A stretch of 64,000 nucleotides of DNA from Megaustenia siamemsis (GCA_032433765.1 JAVIAB010000092.1:107190279-107254278), one strand, 5' to 3'. Positions 33,960 through 45,958 are shown, numbered from the stretch's first letter. Numbers and translations: made by a program. Notes: generated from the letters alone by a model not told the origin.

Positions 33960-35675
33960 AGAATATATTTGCCAGAAATTCGATGATAGGAAAGCAAATG
34001 TCCTCCATGCATCAATGATAGGAAAGCAAATGTCTTCCTTGCATCGATGAGAAGAAAGCAAATGTCTTCCTTGCATCGATGAGAAGAAAGCAAATGTCCT
34101 CCTTGCCTCGATGAGAAGAAAGCAAATGTCCTCCTTGCATCGATGAGAAGAAAGCAAATGTCCTCCTTGCATCAATGACAGGAAAGCAAATGTCCTCCTT
34201 GCATCAATGACAGGAAAGCAAATGTCCTCCTTGCATCGATGAGAAGATAGCAAATGTCCTCCTTGCATCGATGAGAAGATAGCAAATGTCCTCCTTGCAT
34301 CGATGAGAAGAAAGCAAATGTTTTCCATGCATCAATGACAGGAAAGCAAATGTCTTCCATGCATCAATGACAGGAAAGCAAATGTCTTCCTTGCATCGAT
34401 GAGAAGAAAGCAAATGTCCTCCTTGCATCAATGACAGGAAAGCAAATGTTTTCCATGCATCAATGACAGGAAAGCAAATGTCTTCCATGCATCAATGACA
34501 GGAAAGCAAATGTTTTCCATGCATCAATGACAGGAAAGCAAATGTCTTCCATGCATCAATGACAGGAAAGCAAATGTCTTCCTTGCATCGATGAGAAGAA
34601 AGCAAATGTCCTCCTTGCATCAATGACAGGTAAGCAAATGTCTTTCATGCATCAATGACATGAAAGCAAATGTCCTCCTTGCATCGATGAGAAGATAGCA
34701 AATGTCCTCCTTGCATCGATGAGAAGATAGCAAATGTCCTCCTTGCATCGATGAGAAGAAAGCAAATGTTTTCCATGCATCAATGACAGGAAAGCAAATG
34801 TCTTCCATGCATCAATGACAGGAAAGCAAATGTCTTCCTTGCATCGATGAGAAGAAAGCAAATGTCCTCCTTGCATCAATGACAGGAAAGCAAATGTTTT
34901 CCATGCATCAATGACAGGAAAGCAAATGTCTTCCATGCATCAATGACAGGAAAGCAAATGTTTTCCATGCATCAATGACAGGAAAGCAAATGTCTTCCAT
35001 GCATCAATGACAGGAAAGCAAATATCTTCCTTGCATCGATTAGAAGAAAGCAAATGTCTTCCATACATCAATGACAGGAAAGCAAATGTTTTCCATGCAT
35101 CAATGACAGGAAAGCAAATGTCTTCCATGCATCAATGACAGGAAATCAAATGTCTTCCATGCATCAATGACAGGAAAGCAAATGTCCTCATTGCATCGAT
35201 GAGAAGAAATCAAATGTCTTCCATGCATCAATGACAGGAAAGCAAATGTCTTCCATGCATCAATGACAGGAAAGCAAATGTCTTGCGTGCATCAATGACA
35301 GGAAAGCAAATGTCTTGCGTGCATCAATGACAGGAAAGCAAATGTCCTTGCATCGATGAGAAGAAAGCAAATGTCTTCCATGCATCAATGACAGGAAAGC
35401 AAATGTCTTCCATGCATCAATGACAGCAAAGCAAATGTCTTCCATGCATCAATGACAGGAAAGCAAATGTCCTCCTCGCATCGATGAGAAGAAAGCAAAT
35501 GTCCTCCTTGCATCAATGAGAAGAAAGCAAATGTCCTCCTTGCATCAATGACAGGAAAGCAAATGTTTTCCATGCATCAATGACAGGAAAGCAAATGTCT
35601 TCCGCGCATCAATGACAGGAAAGCAAATGTCCTCCTTGCATCGATGAGAAGAAAGCAAATGCTTTCCTTGCACTC
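33960..35675. repeat. Minisatellite, 32-bp unit, about 53 copies
   Basis: Unit contains CATCAATGACAGGAAAGCAA plus ATGTCTTCCATG. CATCGATGAGAAG alternates as a second unit type. A block of 14 units is duplicated: the segments starting 34172/34204 and 34620/34652 correspond, 448 bp apart. Minus frames (RTFAFLSLMQGG type) are array artefacts. Confidence 0.95.
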
Positions 35676-36759
35676 TACGTAGAACAGATTAATCAAAAAG
35701 ACTTGAATGACTGATGACCAAAAATATAATTTCAAAGATACGCGAGAACTTGGTTCTGACTGATGAAAACCGTATTACAACAGATATCATGAGTGTAAAA
35801 CATTCGAGTTCTTGCAACACTACCCCTAGTCCTAATGGTATCTAATTCGACGATATAAACCAACTATTAGAGGATGGTATGAAAGGCCTGGCCAGATAAG
35901 TTAATGCAAACCAGTTCAGACTCCACAGCTACCTTCTTCCAGTGCTCAAGCCTAATAAAGATCAATCCCAGAAACAGAATTACAACTTGGGAAATTACCA
36001 CTGGCAAGCGTGAGACAATATCAGCAAGGTATGCAAAACCGTAATACGTCACTTCAATTCATGATGAAACCGATACAAGCCCTAGTCAACCCAGGAAGAG
36101 CAGCAGTAACATTGTTCGTCTTTAATAATCACATTGTTAACACAGACATGAGAGTTGATAAAAATGTATAACGAGCAATTGGTTAGAATTGGGCCGAAAC
36201 GTCGTTTAGTCTGTGTCGTCCACTTATCACGTAAAGCTTCTAACATACCATTTTTATTTTTTTTTTTTATTTTCCTCATATTCAGCTTTACTGCAGCTTC
36301 GCATTTTATGCATTCATTTGCATTTCTTTGCCTTAACCCCAATTGGTTAGAACCAATATGATAAAATGTAAAAAGTGAAATTTGATCATAGCTTAAATGC
36401 CATGCTGGCCATGTAATATCAAAAGCTTTTTCTTCTTCCTTTCAGCTTCCTGTGGAGCACAGGTCTTCAGCAAATACTTTCCAAGCCCTCACGTTTCTTG
36501 CCATGTTTTTAATGATCTCCCCATGCCTCCCCCATCCTCTTTATCTATGCTTCCACCTGTCTTCTCCGTGTATATTTTGGCCTTTCTCTTTGTTTCATCC
36601 CCTGGGGATTAAAAGAAATAACAAAAGCTCTCAGAATATTATCGACAAGTTTATGACAGCTTGTCTGCATCGAGAAACGGTTGTTTGTGTTCTTGAATCG
36701 AGAACTAATCCTCTCTCGTCCATCTCGCCCACAACACCATAGCCATTCTCACTGTTAGT
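35676..36759. other. No gene seen
   Basis: Mixed AT-rich sequence. Short frames at 35867 and 36082 (minus) and 36397-36742 (plus) show no recognisable domain. A piece KPNKDQSQ near 35950 hints at LINE debris but is too weak to call. Confidence 0.4.
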
Positions 36760-37480
36760 TCGGCCTGTATTGACAGACTTGGAAAACTGCAAAAATGAAG
36801 CTATGTGCACTATATAGGGAGGAACGGTACATCATGTGTGACAAACAAAATGATGTGAACAGATTAATGATGGGTAAATCATAGGGATCGGTCGCACTGA
36901 AGATACTATTAAACTGGTGTGCGGGCAGTCTAACTTTGATTCTGGGGTAGAATGTGTAGCTGTGTCTCGAGGAATCGGTGCAAGCTTTGCTATTAGTGCC
37001 ACACTAGACAGTGGATGCAGAGGACAGAATCCTGTTATGGTTAATGCAGAGGTTAATTAATACCTTCATCTTTGGAGATTTCAAGGACAGTGACTCTCGA
37101 ATCTACTATACAGTTCTGTAATACACCATCAACGAAATGGATGGGTGTTTACTCCACATTTCAACGTTAGAACTATTCATGAAGATAGTGAGACCTACGC
37201 ATTGATAACCAGTAGTGTGGCGATGGAGATCATGGCCGTAACAAGGGCTTTTATCTGGTTAGTCACAAGATTACACTAATTTCTGCGTGATGAGTGTTCT
37301 CGATGAGCTTGATCCGTAAAGCTCAGACAGGTAGCACTCGCAGTCAATATCTTTATTCAACACAAAGGTAACAAGAATTCGGCTGTCTTGCCTTCATGGT
37401 GTCGTATCACGTTGGGATAAAAGGGAACCGAGGAGCAGATGAGTGACCGTTTCGGCGAGATTAGCAGGTGGACTACTAAA
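36760..37480 (+). pseudogene. LINE RNase H domain relic
   Basis: Reads GWVFTPHFNVRTIHEDSETY, then ALITSSVAMEIMAVTRAFIW (the TSS-ME-AVT-A-W region of RNase H), and further on SYHVGIKGNRGADE (the C-terminal H-G-I-K-G-N-A-D block). Frames are shifted. This is the RNase H of a Jockey/I-type LINE. The LINE C tail at 37485 follows directly, but whether both belong to one element is unclear. Confidence 0.65.
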
Positions 37481-37484
37481 CACA

Positions 37485-37755
37485 ATTCAAACAGGACAAA
37501 TGCGATTTTTGGGTCATGTTAAAAGACACAACAGCCTACTAATAGTAATCCTGGAGAGGAAAATACAAGGTAAAAGAGGCAGAGGCAGACCATGATTAAC
37601 ATAGACGAGTAACATCAAAAGATGGACAAATCAGCATATGACAACCTGCACCATCAAAGCAAGAGACAGAGCAGAATGGCGCTCCATGGTAGCCAACCTT
37701 CGTTGCGGAGAAGGCACTCGATGATGAGGATGATGATGATGATGATGAGCAGGTG
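37485..37755 (+). mobile_element. LINE 3' end, family C
   Basis: Encodes TIQTGQMRFLGHVKRHNSLL, then ERKIQGKRGRGRP and TCTIKARDRAEWRSMVANLR, stop, and (GAT)n. It matches 13489 and 24172. Confidence 0.75.
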
Positions 37756-37924
37756 GACAGCCAAAGGATATGGCAGACAGCATTATCAACCTAAGAGATA
37801 TGGGTAGAATTAAAGACTTTAAATAAAATCAAATTACATCCACTTCTGGACTGCGTGGACGGGAAGAGTTAAATCGGTTTTATCAGAATAGAACGGTTAA
37901 AGTTACATACGGAACGAGACTAGA

Positions 37925-38225
37925 ATCAGAGTCTTAGCGCAAGAGTTGTCATCCATATGTGCTCGGCCTCCTATCCAGAAGTGTTCGGAGACTTCTGAAT
38001 AGTGTCGCTTCAAACATCAAAACTCACGATGCAAGCCGGCGTTCCTCGCCTTCCAAGAGTACTATACCCTGGTACACATTTTTACCAGTGGCTGTGTCGA
38101 CCGCGCAGGATTTTTTCCCAATCACTAGTACAATTCACACTGCTTCCTACGGGAATCGAACACGGGTTGTCCGAACGTCGATAGCTCAGTTGGGTAGTTT
38201 TCCCAACCAGGCTACCGAGGCCCCA
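37925..38225 (-). mobile_element. SINE-2 (tRNA-derived)
   Basis: Minus strand opens GGCCTCGGTAGCCTGGTTGG, with B-box CGTGTTCGATTCCCG, then the family body (CACTATTCAGAAGTCTCCGA). It lacks the CTTTACC tail of the other copies at its 3' end. Confidence 0.75.
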
Positions 38226-38635
38226 TTCTGTACAAATGAAAGGAATGGTCAAACTAACGCTTAACAGGCCAATTAGGTGTGTGCTAATGAACATTTTGAG
38301 GAGAAGATAGGAGATATCGATGTGTCCTGAGTCCATGATGATGATCCTAACATAACATAACGAAATATAACATAACACATGATAACATAAGAAAAGAAAA
38401 CGGATTTGAAGAAACGCACGATAGAAAAGCCGATTAGTGTACTTACTTGTCAACAAAAACAATCACTCCGCGAGTTGTATGAATGACTCTTGTATATTTA
38501 TTACTAGATATCGTTGTTTATATTCACGCAAAGTCTGGCTCATTCTTTTTTTATATTTGCTTCCTGTTTTCTCTTTAAAAGTTGTCGATCATTTTTACAT
38601 GCATGCTACGGTTTTATTTTTCTCTTCGGTTAGTC
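38226..38635. other. No gene seen; short ACATA-rich tract
   Basis: A TAACATAACATAAC tract lies near 38350-38390. Confidence 0.5.
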
Positions 38636-39850
38636 TTACATTCATTCAGCACTGTGGCCCCTCTCTGTGGTCAATCTTTCATTCATTCAGCACTGTGGCC
38701 CCTCTCCGTAGTCAATCTTTCATTCATTCAGCACTGTAGCCACTCTCTGTGGTCAATCTTTCATTCATTCAGTGTTGTGGCCCCTCTCTGTGGTCAATCT
38801 TTCATTCATTCAGCACTGTAGCCCCTCTCCGTAGTCAATCTTTCATTCATTCAGCACTGTAGCCACTCTATGTGGTCAATCTTTCATTCATTCAGTATTG
38901 TGGCCCCTCTCTGTGGTCAATCTTTCATTCATTCAGCACTGTAGCCACTCTCTGTGGTCAATCTTTCATTCATTCAGCACTGTAGCCCCTCTCCGTAGCC
39001 AATCATTCATTCATTCAGCACTGTAGCCACTCTCTGTGGTCAATCTTTCATTCATTCAGTATTGTGGCCCCTTTCTGTGGTCAATCTTTCATTCATTCAG
39101 CATTGTGTCCCCTCTCTGTGATCACTCTTTCATTCAGTCAGCACTGTAGTCCCTCTCCGTAGTCAATCTTTCATTCATTCAGCACTGTAGCCACTCTCTG
39201 TGGTCAATCTTTCATACATTCAGTATTGTAGCCACTCTCTGTGGTCTATCTTTCATTCATTCAGCACTGTAGCCCCTCTCCGTACTCAACCTTTCATTCA
39301 TTCAGCACTGTAGCCACTCTCTGTGGTCAATCTTTCATTCATTCAGTATTGTGGCCCCTCTCTGTGGTCAATCTTTCATTCATGCAGCGCTGTAGCCCCT
39401 CTCCGTAGTTAATCTTTCATTCATTCAGCACTGTAGCCACTCTCGGTGGTCAATCTTTCATTTATTCAGCATTGTGGTCCCTCTCTGTTGTCAATATTTC
39501 ATTCAGTCAGCATTGTGGCCCCTCTATGTGGTCAATCTTTCATTTATTCAGCATTGTGGCCCCTCTATGTGGTCAATCTTTCATTCATTCAGCATTGTGG
39601 CCCCTCTCTGTGGTCAATCTTTCATTCATTCAGCATTGTGGCCCCTCTCTGTGGTCAATCTTTCATTTATTCAGCATTGTGGCGCCTCTCTGTGGTCAAT
39701 CTTTCATTCATTCAGCATTGTGGCCCCTCTCTGGGGTCAGTCTTTCATTCATTCAGCATTGTGGCCCCTCTCTGTGGTCAATCTTTCACTCATTCAGCAT
39801 TGTGGCCCCTCTATGTTGTCAATCTTTCATTTATTCAGCAATGTTTCCAG
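38636..39850. repeat. Minisatellite, 41-bp unit, about 29 copies
   Basis: Unit contains CATTCATTCAGCACTGTGGC and CTCTCTGTGGTCAATC. All three plus frames remain open because 41 is not a multiple of three, giving overlapping frames of 130-156 codons that are artefacts. Confidence 0.95.
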
Positions 39851-40365
39851 TTCTCTACTGTCAGTCGTACATTAATTTATTATTGTTTCTTTTCTATGTA
39901 GTCAGCCTTCCATTCACTCAACATTGTTTTCCTTCTATATAGTCAGTCTCCCCATTCACTCAACATTGTTTTCTTTCTATGTTGTCAGTCTTCCATTCAC
40001 TCAACATTGTTTTCTTTCTATGTTGTCAGTCTTCCATTCACTCAACATTGTTTTCCTTCTATATAGTCAGTCTCCCCATTCACTCAACATTGTTTTCTTT
40101 CTATGTAGTCAGTCTTCTATTCACTCAACATTGTTTTCTTTCTATGTAGTCAGTCTTCTATTCACTCAACATTGTTTTCTTTCTATGTTGTCAGTCTTCC
40201 ATTCACTCAACATTGTTTTCCTTCTATATAGTCAGTCTCCCCATTCACTCAACATTGTTTCCTTTCTATGTAGTCAGTCTTCTATTCACTCAACATTGTT
40301 TCCTTTCTATGTAGTCAGTCTTCTATTCACTCAACATTGTTTCCTTTCTAAGTAGTTATTTTCAT
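39850..40365. repeat. Diverged 41-bp sub-array, about 12 copies
   Basis: Unit contains CATTCACTCAACATTGTTTT and TCTATGTAGTCAGTCTTC. It has the same period and layout as the neighbouring array but a distinct, internally uniform unit, so it was amplified separately. Confidence 0.95.
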
Positions 40366-40549
40366 TCAACATTTATTTTTGTTCTATCTTCTGGACAATG
40401 TAAGTCTAGTAGATATGATTGTTTGTTTTCGTGTTTTTCGCACTTAATTCTCATCATACAAGTCATGAATCATACAAATGTATCTTAAGTTCTTTTCTTC
40501 ATTCTTATCTTCAATTCTCTGAACACTACATTATGTCTCTCACTCATTT

Positions 40550-40880
40550 TCATGGTAATTTTGGGCTACATTGCGAACAGACGTGTTCTGATGGCTGTGA
40601 CATCATATGTGACATAGAAAGAGCAGACTGTACGCGCAAGGAAGCGTACTACGGGCCAGACTGCACTCTCAAATGTCCTGACCACTGTTTCAACGACACC
40701 TGTGAACAGTCAACCGGGATCTGTTCATGCAAGGGAACGTTCTACGGGTCAGACTGCACTCTCAAATCTCCGTACAACTGTTTGGACGATATCTGTTAAC
40801 AGTTCATGGGGGCCGGCGTCTCGTATGTCGATGATTCCCACGTTAAGAAGAGTCTGCCGACTACAACAAACCCAAGCATA
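40550..40880 (+). pseudogene. EGF-repeat (MEGF10-like) exon fragment, decayed
   Basis: From about 40557 the frame reads FGLHCEQTCSDGC, then YYGPDCTLKCPDHC, then CEQSTGICSCKGTFYGSDCT and LKSPYNCLDDIC. The Y-G-x-D-C and C-P-x-x-C spacing is that of laminin-type EGF modules in MEGF/scavenger receptors, which bind ligands at the cell surface. In the second module the expected Cys of the LKCP motif is Ser. The codon matching the Glu of CEQ is TAA (40797-40799), so the reading ends. The frame before 40550 is not EGF-like, so this is an exon-sized piece. It may be a duplicated exon left from a receptor gene nearby. It is the only host-type protein domain I recognise. Confidence 0.7.
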
Positions 40881-40944
40881 TGGATACCTTAATGTGTACT
40901 GGATATTTTCTTTCTGTGCTGGACATGGTTGATTTCTTGGTGTG

Positions 40945-41535
40945 TTTCATTGCTAGCCAAGGCTCATATCTTGGCTTGTGTGTGTGTGCTGGTCATGGCT
41001 CATATCTTGGTGTGTGTCATGTTAGTCATATCTCATATCTTTGAGTGTCCGTGTTAATCATGTCTCCTATCTTTAAGTGTGTATGTGTTTAGTCATATAT
41101 CATATCTTAGTGTGTATCTGTGTTTGTCATGTGTCATATCTTTGTGTTTTGGCTAGTGATATCTCATATCTCTGTGTGTATGTTTATGTTAGTCATATCT
41201 CATATCTTTGTGTGTGCATATCTGTGTATGTCACATCTCATATCCTTGTGTTTGCACGGCTATGCTAGTCACATCTCATATCATTGTGTGTGCCTATCTA
41301 TGTTGGTCATATCTCATATCTTTGTGTGCATGTCCATGTTAGACATGTGTAATTTCTTTGTGGGTGCATGTCTATGTCAGTCATATCTCATATCTTTATG
41401 TGCATGTTTATGTTAGTCATGTGTCATATATCTTGATGTATGTCAGTGTTAGTCATGCCTCGTATCGCTATGTGCATGTATGTGTTTTGTCACATCTCAT
41501 ATCTTTGTGTGTGCATGTCTGTGTTAGTCACCTCT
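40945..41535. repeat. Degenerate minisatellite, about 40-bp unit
   Basis: GTTAGTCATATCTCATATCT and TTGTGTGTGCATGTCT recur about a dozen times with many differences. Confidence 0.85.
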
Positions 41536-41536
41536 A

Positions 41537-41870
41537 GTGACTCGGGCAGATGGTGCTCGTAAACCTGGGAGGGCCGACCATCTAAGGGCAGAATCCCCCT
41601 ACAGAAAAGATCACCTGCTGCCTTGCAGGAAGATTGGGGACAATCAAAGGCTAGGGAAAGCAAACCTGAATAAAATGCTGGCTGAAATCGGATGCACTGG
41701 GCCACTGGCGCAGAACACAGTGCAACGTTTTTAACGGGTGTTCAATCAGAGTGGATCTGGCAGACTCTAATTGTGATGTTCTGTTTGTAACACACCTAAC
41801 CTGACAGCTGAGTTCATGTGAGGAGCTGGAATCCTACTCTGATTGGGTCCTGATCGCAGAGAGAGAGAGA
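41537..41870 (+). repeat. Repeat R1, second copy
   Basis: Homologous to 30247-30480 and 27748-27800 on the minus strand. The open frame CRKIGDNQRLGKANLNKMLA is conserved. It ends in (GA)n near 41863. Outer parts contain CAATCAGAGT and its inverse ACTCTGATTG. Element class unknown. Confidence 0.6.
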
Positions 41871-42304
41871 GAGATACAGTCCAAGTTTAAATTCATAACG
41901 AACATCCTTTTTATTTGTTTTTTTATTTATTTTCCCACCAACATGTTTCTCTTAATTTTATGATAACCTTTAATATTCTATTTTCCCCAGAATTTTGTAA
42001 TTAAATGATCTTTTCATTAGTGTCGCACAAGATCTCCAATGAAACATTTACGCTTGTCAAATTCCTTATATTGTTTATTATGTTTGTTTCCATATTAAAA
42101 TTTATGTTTTCTAGACAGTAATTAACAACCACATTCATAACTGGCATTATCCCTTATTGTCTGATCGCTGCCAATAATAAACATATTGCCCCGCAAGGAT
42201 GCATAGCGGATGTCAGTCAGATTTAAAGGTCATTTGTTTTTTCTTACATAGATTCATTTATACTTCTTTCATTTTCTGTTTTATTTTTATATTATTATCA
42301 CTTT
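41871..42304. other. No gene seen
   Basis: AT-rich spacer. Confidence 0.5.
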
Positions 42305-42467
42305 CTATCTCTCTCTCTCTCTCTCTCTCTCGCTCTCTCTCTCTCTATCTCCCTCTCTCTATCTCCCTCTCTCTATCTCCCTCTCTCTCTCTCTATCTCC
42401 CTCTCTCTCTCTATCTCTCTATCTCTATCTATCTCTCTCTATCTCCCTCTCTCTCTCTCCCTCTCTA

Positions 42468-42534
<67 letters not shown>

Positions 42535-42543
42535 CGCTCTCTC
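42305..42543. repeat. (CT)n tract with TATCTCCC interruptions
   Basis: Nearly pure CT with regularly spaced CTATCTCCC. Ser-Leu and Arg-Glu frames are artefacts. Confidence 0.98.
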
Positions 42544-42818
42544 GTCTTTGCCTTCGTTACCCATGCACGTCGGTGACTGACTTTGAAAGTTTCCTGCCTC
42601 AACTGATTTTTGCATGCTAGGTTTTGGCATGTGATAGATCATCTTCATTGTACATCGGACCAGCTCTAAAGTGCTCATATTCCATTCCCCAGCACCTCCT
42701 CTGTTTTCAGGACCGTCACAAGCTTGGGAAACACACAGAAGATGGTGTCACCTGAGATGCACAAAGTCCGTGTCATCGGTGAAGTCCATTAAATTGGAGA
42801 AGTGATTAACTAGATTTT

Positions 42819-42903
42819 TATTTTAAAATTGTTGCCGTTGACCATCTCTGACCTACTTATTTTAAAATTGTTGCCGTTGACCATCTCTGACCTACTTATT
42901 TTA
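42819..42903. repeat. Tandem duplication, 39 bp x 2
   Basis: TATTTTAAAATTGTTGCCGT with the following bases occurs at 42819 and 42858, with a partial third start. The rest of 42544-43027 shows no feature. Confidence 0.85.
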
Positions 42904-43027
42904 AATTTTATTCCGTGTTGGCTTTTTAATGTGCGCAGAGTGCACACGAGACATCCTGTGTCGTCCGAGAGTGTTAGATTTCGGATCTCATAACCGAGAG
43001 CACCAGAGAAGGTAAAGTGAAGAGAAA

Positions 43028-43490
43028 TCCACTGATTCGAACAGGAAAATGTCAACCGATAGATTCGAACAGGAAAATGTCAACCGACAGATTCGAACAG
43101 AAAAATGTCAACCGACAGATTCGAACAGAAAAATGTCAACCGACAGATTCGAACAGGAAAATGTCAAACCGACAGATTCGAACAGGAAAATGTCAACCGA
43201 CAGATTCGAACAGGAAAATGTCAACCGACAGATTCGAACAGGAAAATGTCAACCGACAGATTCGAACAGGAAAATGTCAACCGACAGATTCGAACAGGAA
43301 AATGTCAACCGACAGATTCGAACAGGAAAATGTCAACCGACAGATTCGAACAGAAAAATGTCAACCGACAGATTCGAACAGAAAAATGTCAACCGATAGA
43401 TTCGAACAGGAAAATGTCAACCGACAGATTCGAACAGGAAAATGTCAAACCGATAGATTCGAACAAAACATTTTAACCGACAGATTCGAA
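43028..43490. repeat. Minisatellite, 28-bp unit, about 16 copies
   Basis: Unit contains GACAGATTCGAACAGGAAAA followed by TGTCAACC. All three plus frames are open (MSTDRFEQENVNRQ type). Two units carry one extra A, which shifts phase. Confidence 0.95.
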
Positions 43491-43724
43491 TCAAGGACCT
43501 ACCTGTTTTGCCTATTCACCTCCCAGCCCTATTTTTGCGTGTCAGATACAGATTACTGTTAATAGTTGTCTCGATGTGCATATACCTCATACAACAAATT
43601 CATAATGTTTGGACTGTTTAAACAATGCATTACTACCGGGCGTCCGGTCGTCAGTTGATATTATCAACGGCAGTTAAATTTACCAACATTTTTAAGTCTA
43701 CAATAACAACACATCATAAGATCA

Positions 43725-43905
43725 GAAATTAAGAGCTGAGAAAAAAACTAGGAATTATTACCGCCTCAAAATACATAAAGAAATAACATATAAAAGGGTT
43801 TGGCCACGTGATAAGACTGAAAAACGAAAACGTAATACAACAAGCTTCAATAAACGTATCGAAAACACCAGACTCAAGGGTCGACAACGAGAAAGAAGAA
43901 TTGAG
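43725..43905 (+). mobile_element. LINE 3' end, family E, feeding into a tandem repeat
   Basis: Reads KGFGHVIRLKNENVIQQASI, then (shifted) RLKGRQRERRIEGILETLEN. This is the GHV-R ... GRQRERR end of a LINE. Its last bases form the unit of the following array. Confidence 0.6.
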
Positions 43906-44107
43906 GGAATATTAGAAACACTAGAAAACATAGAATTGAGGGAATATTAGAAACACTAGAAAACATAGAATTGAGGGAATATTAGAAACACTAGAAAACA
44001 TAGAATTGAGGGAATATTAGAAACACTAGAAAACATAGAATTGAGGGAATATTAGAAACACTAGAAAACATAGAATTGAGGGAATATTAGAAACACTAGA
44101 AAACATA
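43898..44107. repeat. Minisatellite, 35-bp unit, 6 near-identical copies
   Basis: Unit begins GAATTGAGGGAATATTAGAA. Spacing is exactly 35 bp. The first unit is the coding end of the LINE just upstream, so the array arose from it. Confidence 0.95.
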
Positions 44108-45333
44108 ATAGCAGTAATGGTCAGAAGTGTAAAATGACTGCAAATTATATATCCCCTATAAGGTATGTGAGAAAGGAAAGTAAAAGAATAGCCACACAGT
44201 AGTGCAGAATGAAAACCGTGTCAATATTTAGATAAGGCGCTGAGATACTATTTAGCATATTGTGTCTGAGTGCCCCCTTTAACACAACTGCTTGCGCTGA
44301 TCTGAAAGTGACACTTTAGTTCAATTCTGGAAACTTGATAGAGCTTTTACAAGTGCAGATACCTTTAGGATTTCTCTTATTCTTAACAGTGCTATTCTAT
44401 GAGAGTGGTTGCAAAATGTGCCAACACACGTAAATGATAATTGTTATGCTTTAGTTAAGTGTTGTTGTTAATGGTATTTTAGTTGAATATTCCACTTCTG
44501 ATAATGAACGTTGAAAATGTTGAAAATTTGAGCCTTAATTTTTTTTCTTCAGCTACAACTTCCTTAGACTAGTTCCAAAGCACAACAGAAGAGTCACATA
44601 CTTTTATTATTTCTCGAATGGATAAAACAACAAATATATCAATCACATAATCTGTCCCCATAGAGCAAGTTATCTCTGTTTATGTTTGCAGCCGTAACTG
44701 AAAATTTAACACCACCGCTATGAAATTCAGTTCGTGATGTTACATAAGATGATAAGATCCCAGAATAAGATGAATGAAGCATTCTTTGTTTGAAACTAAA
44801 CAACTCATAAATACTTGTACATACCACGATATGGCATTGAATCACAAGGGACAAATGTGCAGAAGCAGCTAAGTCAATAATCGAGCTAGATTTGATTGCC
44901 TAAATTAACGTCTATCCATTAACGCAGATTTTACTGCAGAGCTCACGGAGAACGTTAATTCATTTAGGAACTTTTCAAGAAGAATATTTATGTTATTAAA
45001 CTTTGTATACAGAAACAATGGTTAATAAACACGCTTGTCTAGCAGCATGGTGATGTGTCGATGATTGAAAATTGGATACTCTTCTAGTTATGTTATTATT
45101 CATATTGTATTGTTACAACTCTATGGAGATACAATAAAAGATGGCAACAGACGACATCATACGATACATATCTAGACTCACTGTGCGGACACAGCACATA
45201 CTAGCACAAATCTTTAAAAAAAAAATAACATATTTATCTAAGCGCAACTCCAATGTCCATCCAACTTGTATGGCCTCTATATGAGAGGCGGAACGTCAAA
45301 TGCTGCTTTGTGCTGTCTTGTAACTCTGTACAG
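44108..45333. other. No gene seen
   Basis: AT-rich, no supported feature. Confidence 0.5.
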
Positions 45334-45571
45334 CTTTAATCATATTCTTTATTTATTGTCTATTCCTAGACGGAAGATGTACAGCTTTAATCATATTCTT
45401 TATTTATTGTCTATTCCTAGACGGAAGATGTACAGCTTTAATCATATTCTTTATTTATTGTCTATTCCTAGACGGAAGATGTACAGCTTTAATCATATTC
45501 TTTATTTATTGTCTATTCCTAGACGGAAGATGTACAGCTTTAATCATATTCTTTATTTATTGTCTATTGCA
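45334..45571. repeat. Minisatellite, 51-bp unit, 5 identical copies
   Basis: Unit contains GATGTACAGCTTTAATCATA and TCCTAGACGGAA. CGGAAGATG recurs at 45371, 45422 and onward. Copies are essentially identical, so it is recent. Confidence 0.95.
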
Positions 45572-45639
45572 TACATTGACAGCTTCACAGTAATGCCAAG
45601 TATTTATATCCAAGGGAATAATAGAAGGAAAAGGTATCT

Positions 45640-45958
45640 ATCTATCTATCTTTCGTTCGCCTGAAGCATTGTCTATATCTGCAATGTCGTTTCCTGTATA
45701 AATGTTACTGTCTTTTGTAATTCTTGCAGTGGCCCATATAGTTTTGTCTGTAGTGTTGTATCTATGGGCCAATGGATTTTCCTCAGTCTACTATATTCAG
45801 TGCAGTCTTGAAGTATGTGTTCAGCAGTCTGGGGCGCCTGTCCACATGTACAAGTAGTTGAGGTGCCGATCTTGAATTTTGTATACATGTGACTATGGAG
45901 TCGATTGTGTCCTGTTCTGAGACGTATAATGATAACTTGTTCATATCTATTCATATTA
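45640..45958 (-). mobile_element. Jockey-like LINE 3' end
   Basis: A 93-codon minus frame reads RLRTGHNRLHSHMYTKFKIG, then CTCGQAPQTAEHILQDC and LQKTVTFIQETTLQI. This is the standard C-terminus of Jockey/I-type LINEs (RTGH ... C-CG ... ETAEH-L-C), a zinc-binding region after RNase H. It is open to its stop, then TTCAGGCGAACGAAAG and a (GATA)n tail. 5' truncated. Confidence 0.8.

Noticed and set aside
33830..35573. Many 60-125 codon minus frames (RTFAFLSLMQGG)
   Set aside because: 32-bp minisatellite read in several phases.
35867..36342. LINE open reading frame
   Set aside because: Only a short KPNKD-like phrase on one strand, with no further RT motif found.
43017..43562. 181-codon frame with DRFEQENVNRQIRTGK repeats
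   Set aside because: 28-bp array open in all three plus frames.
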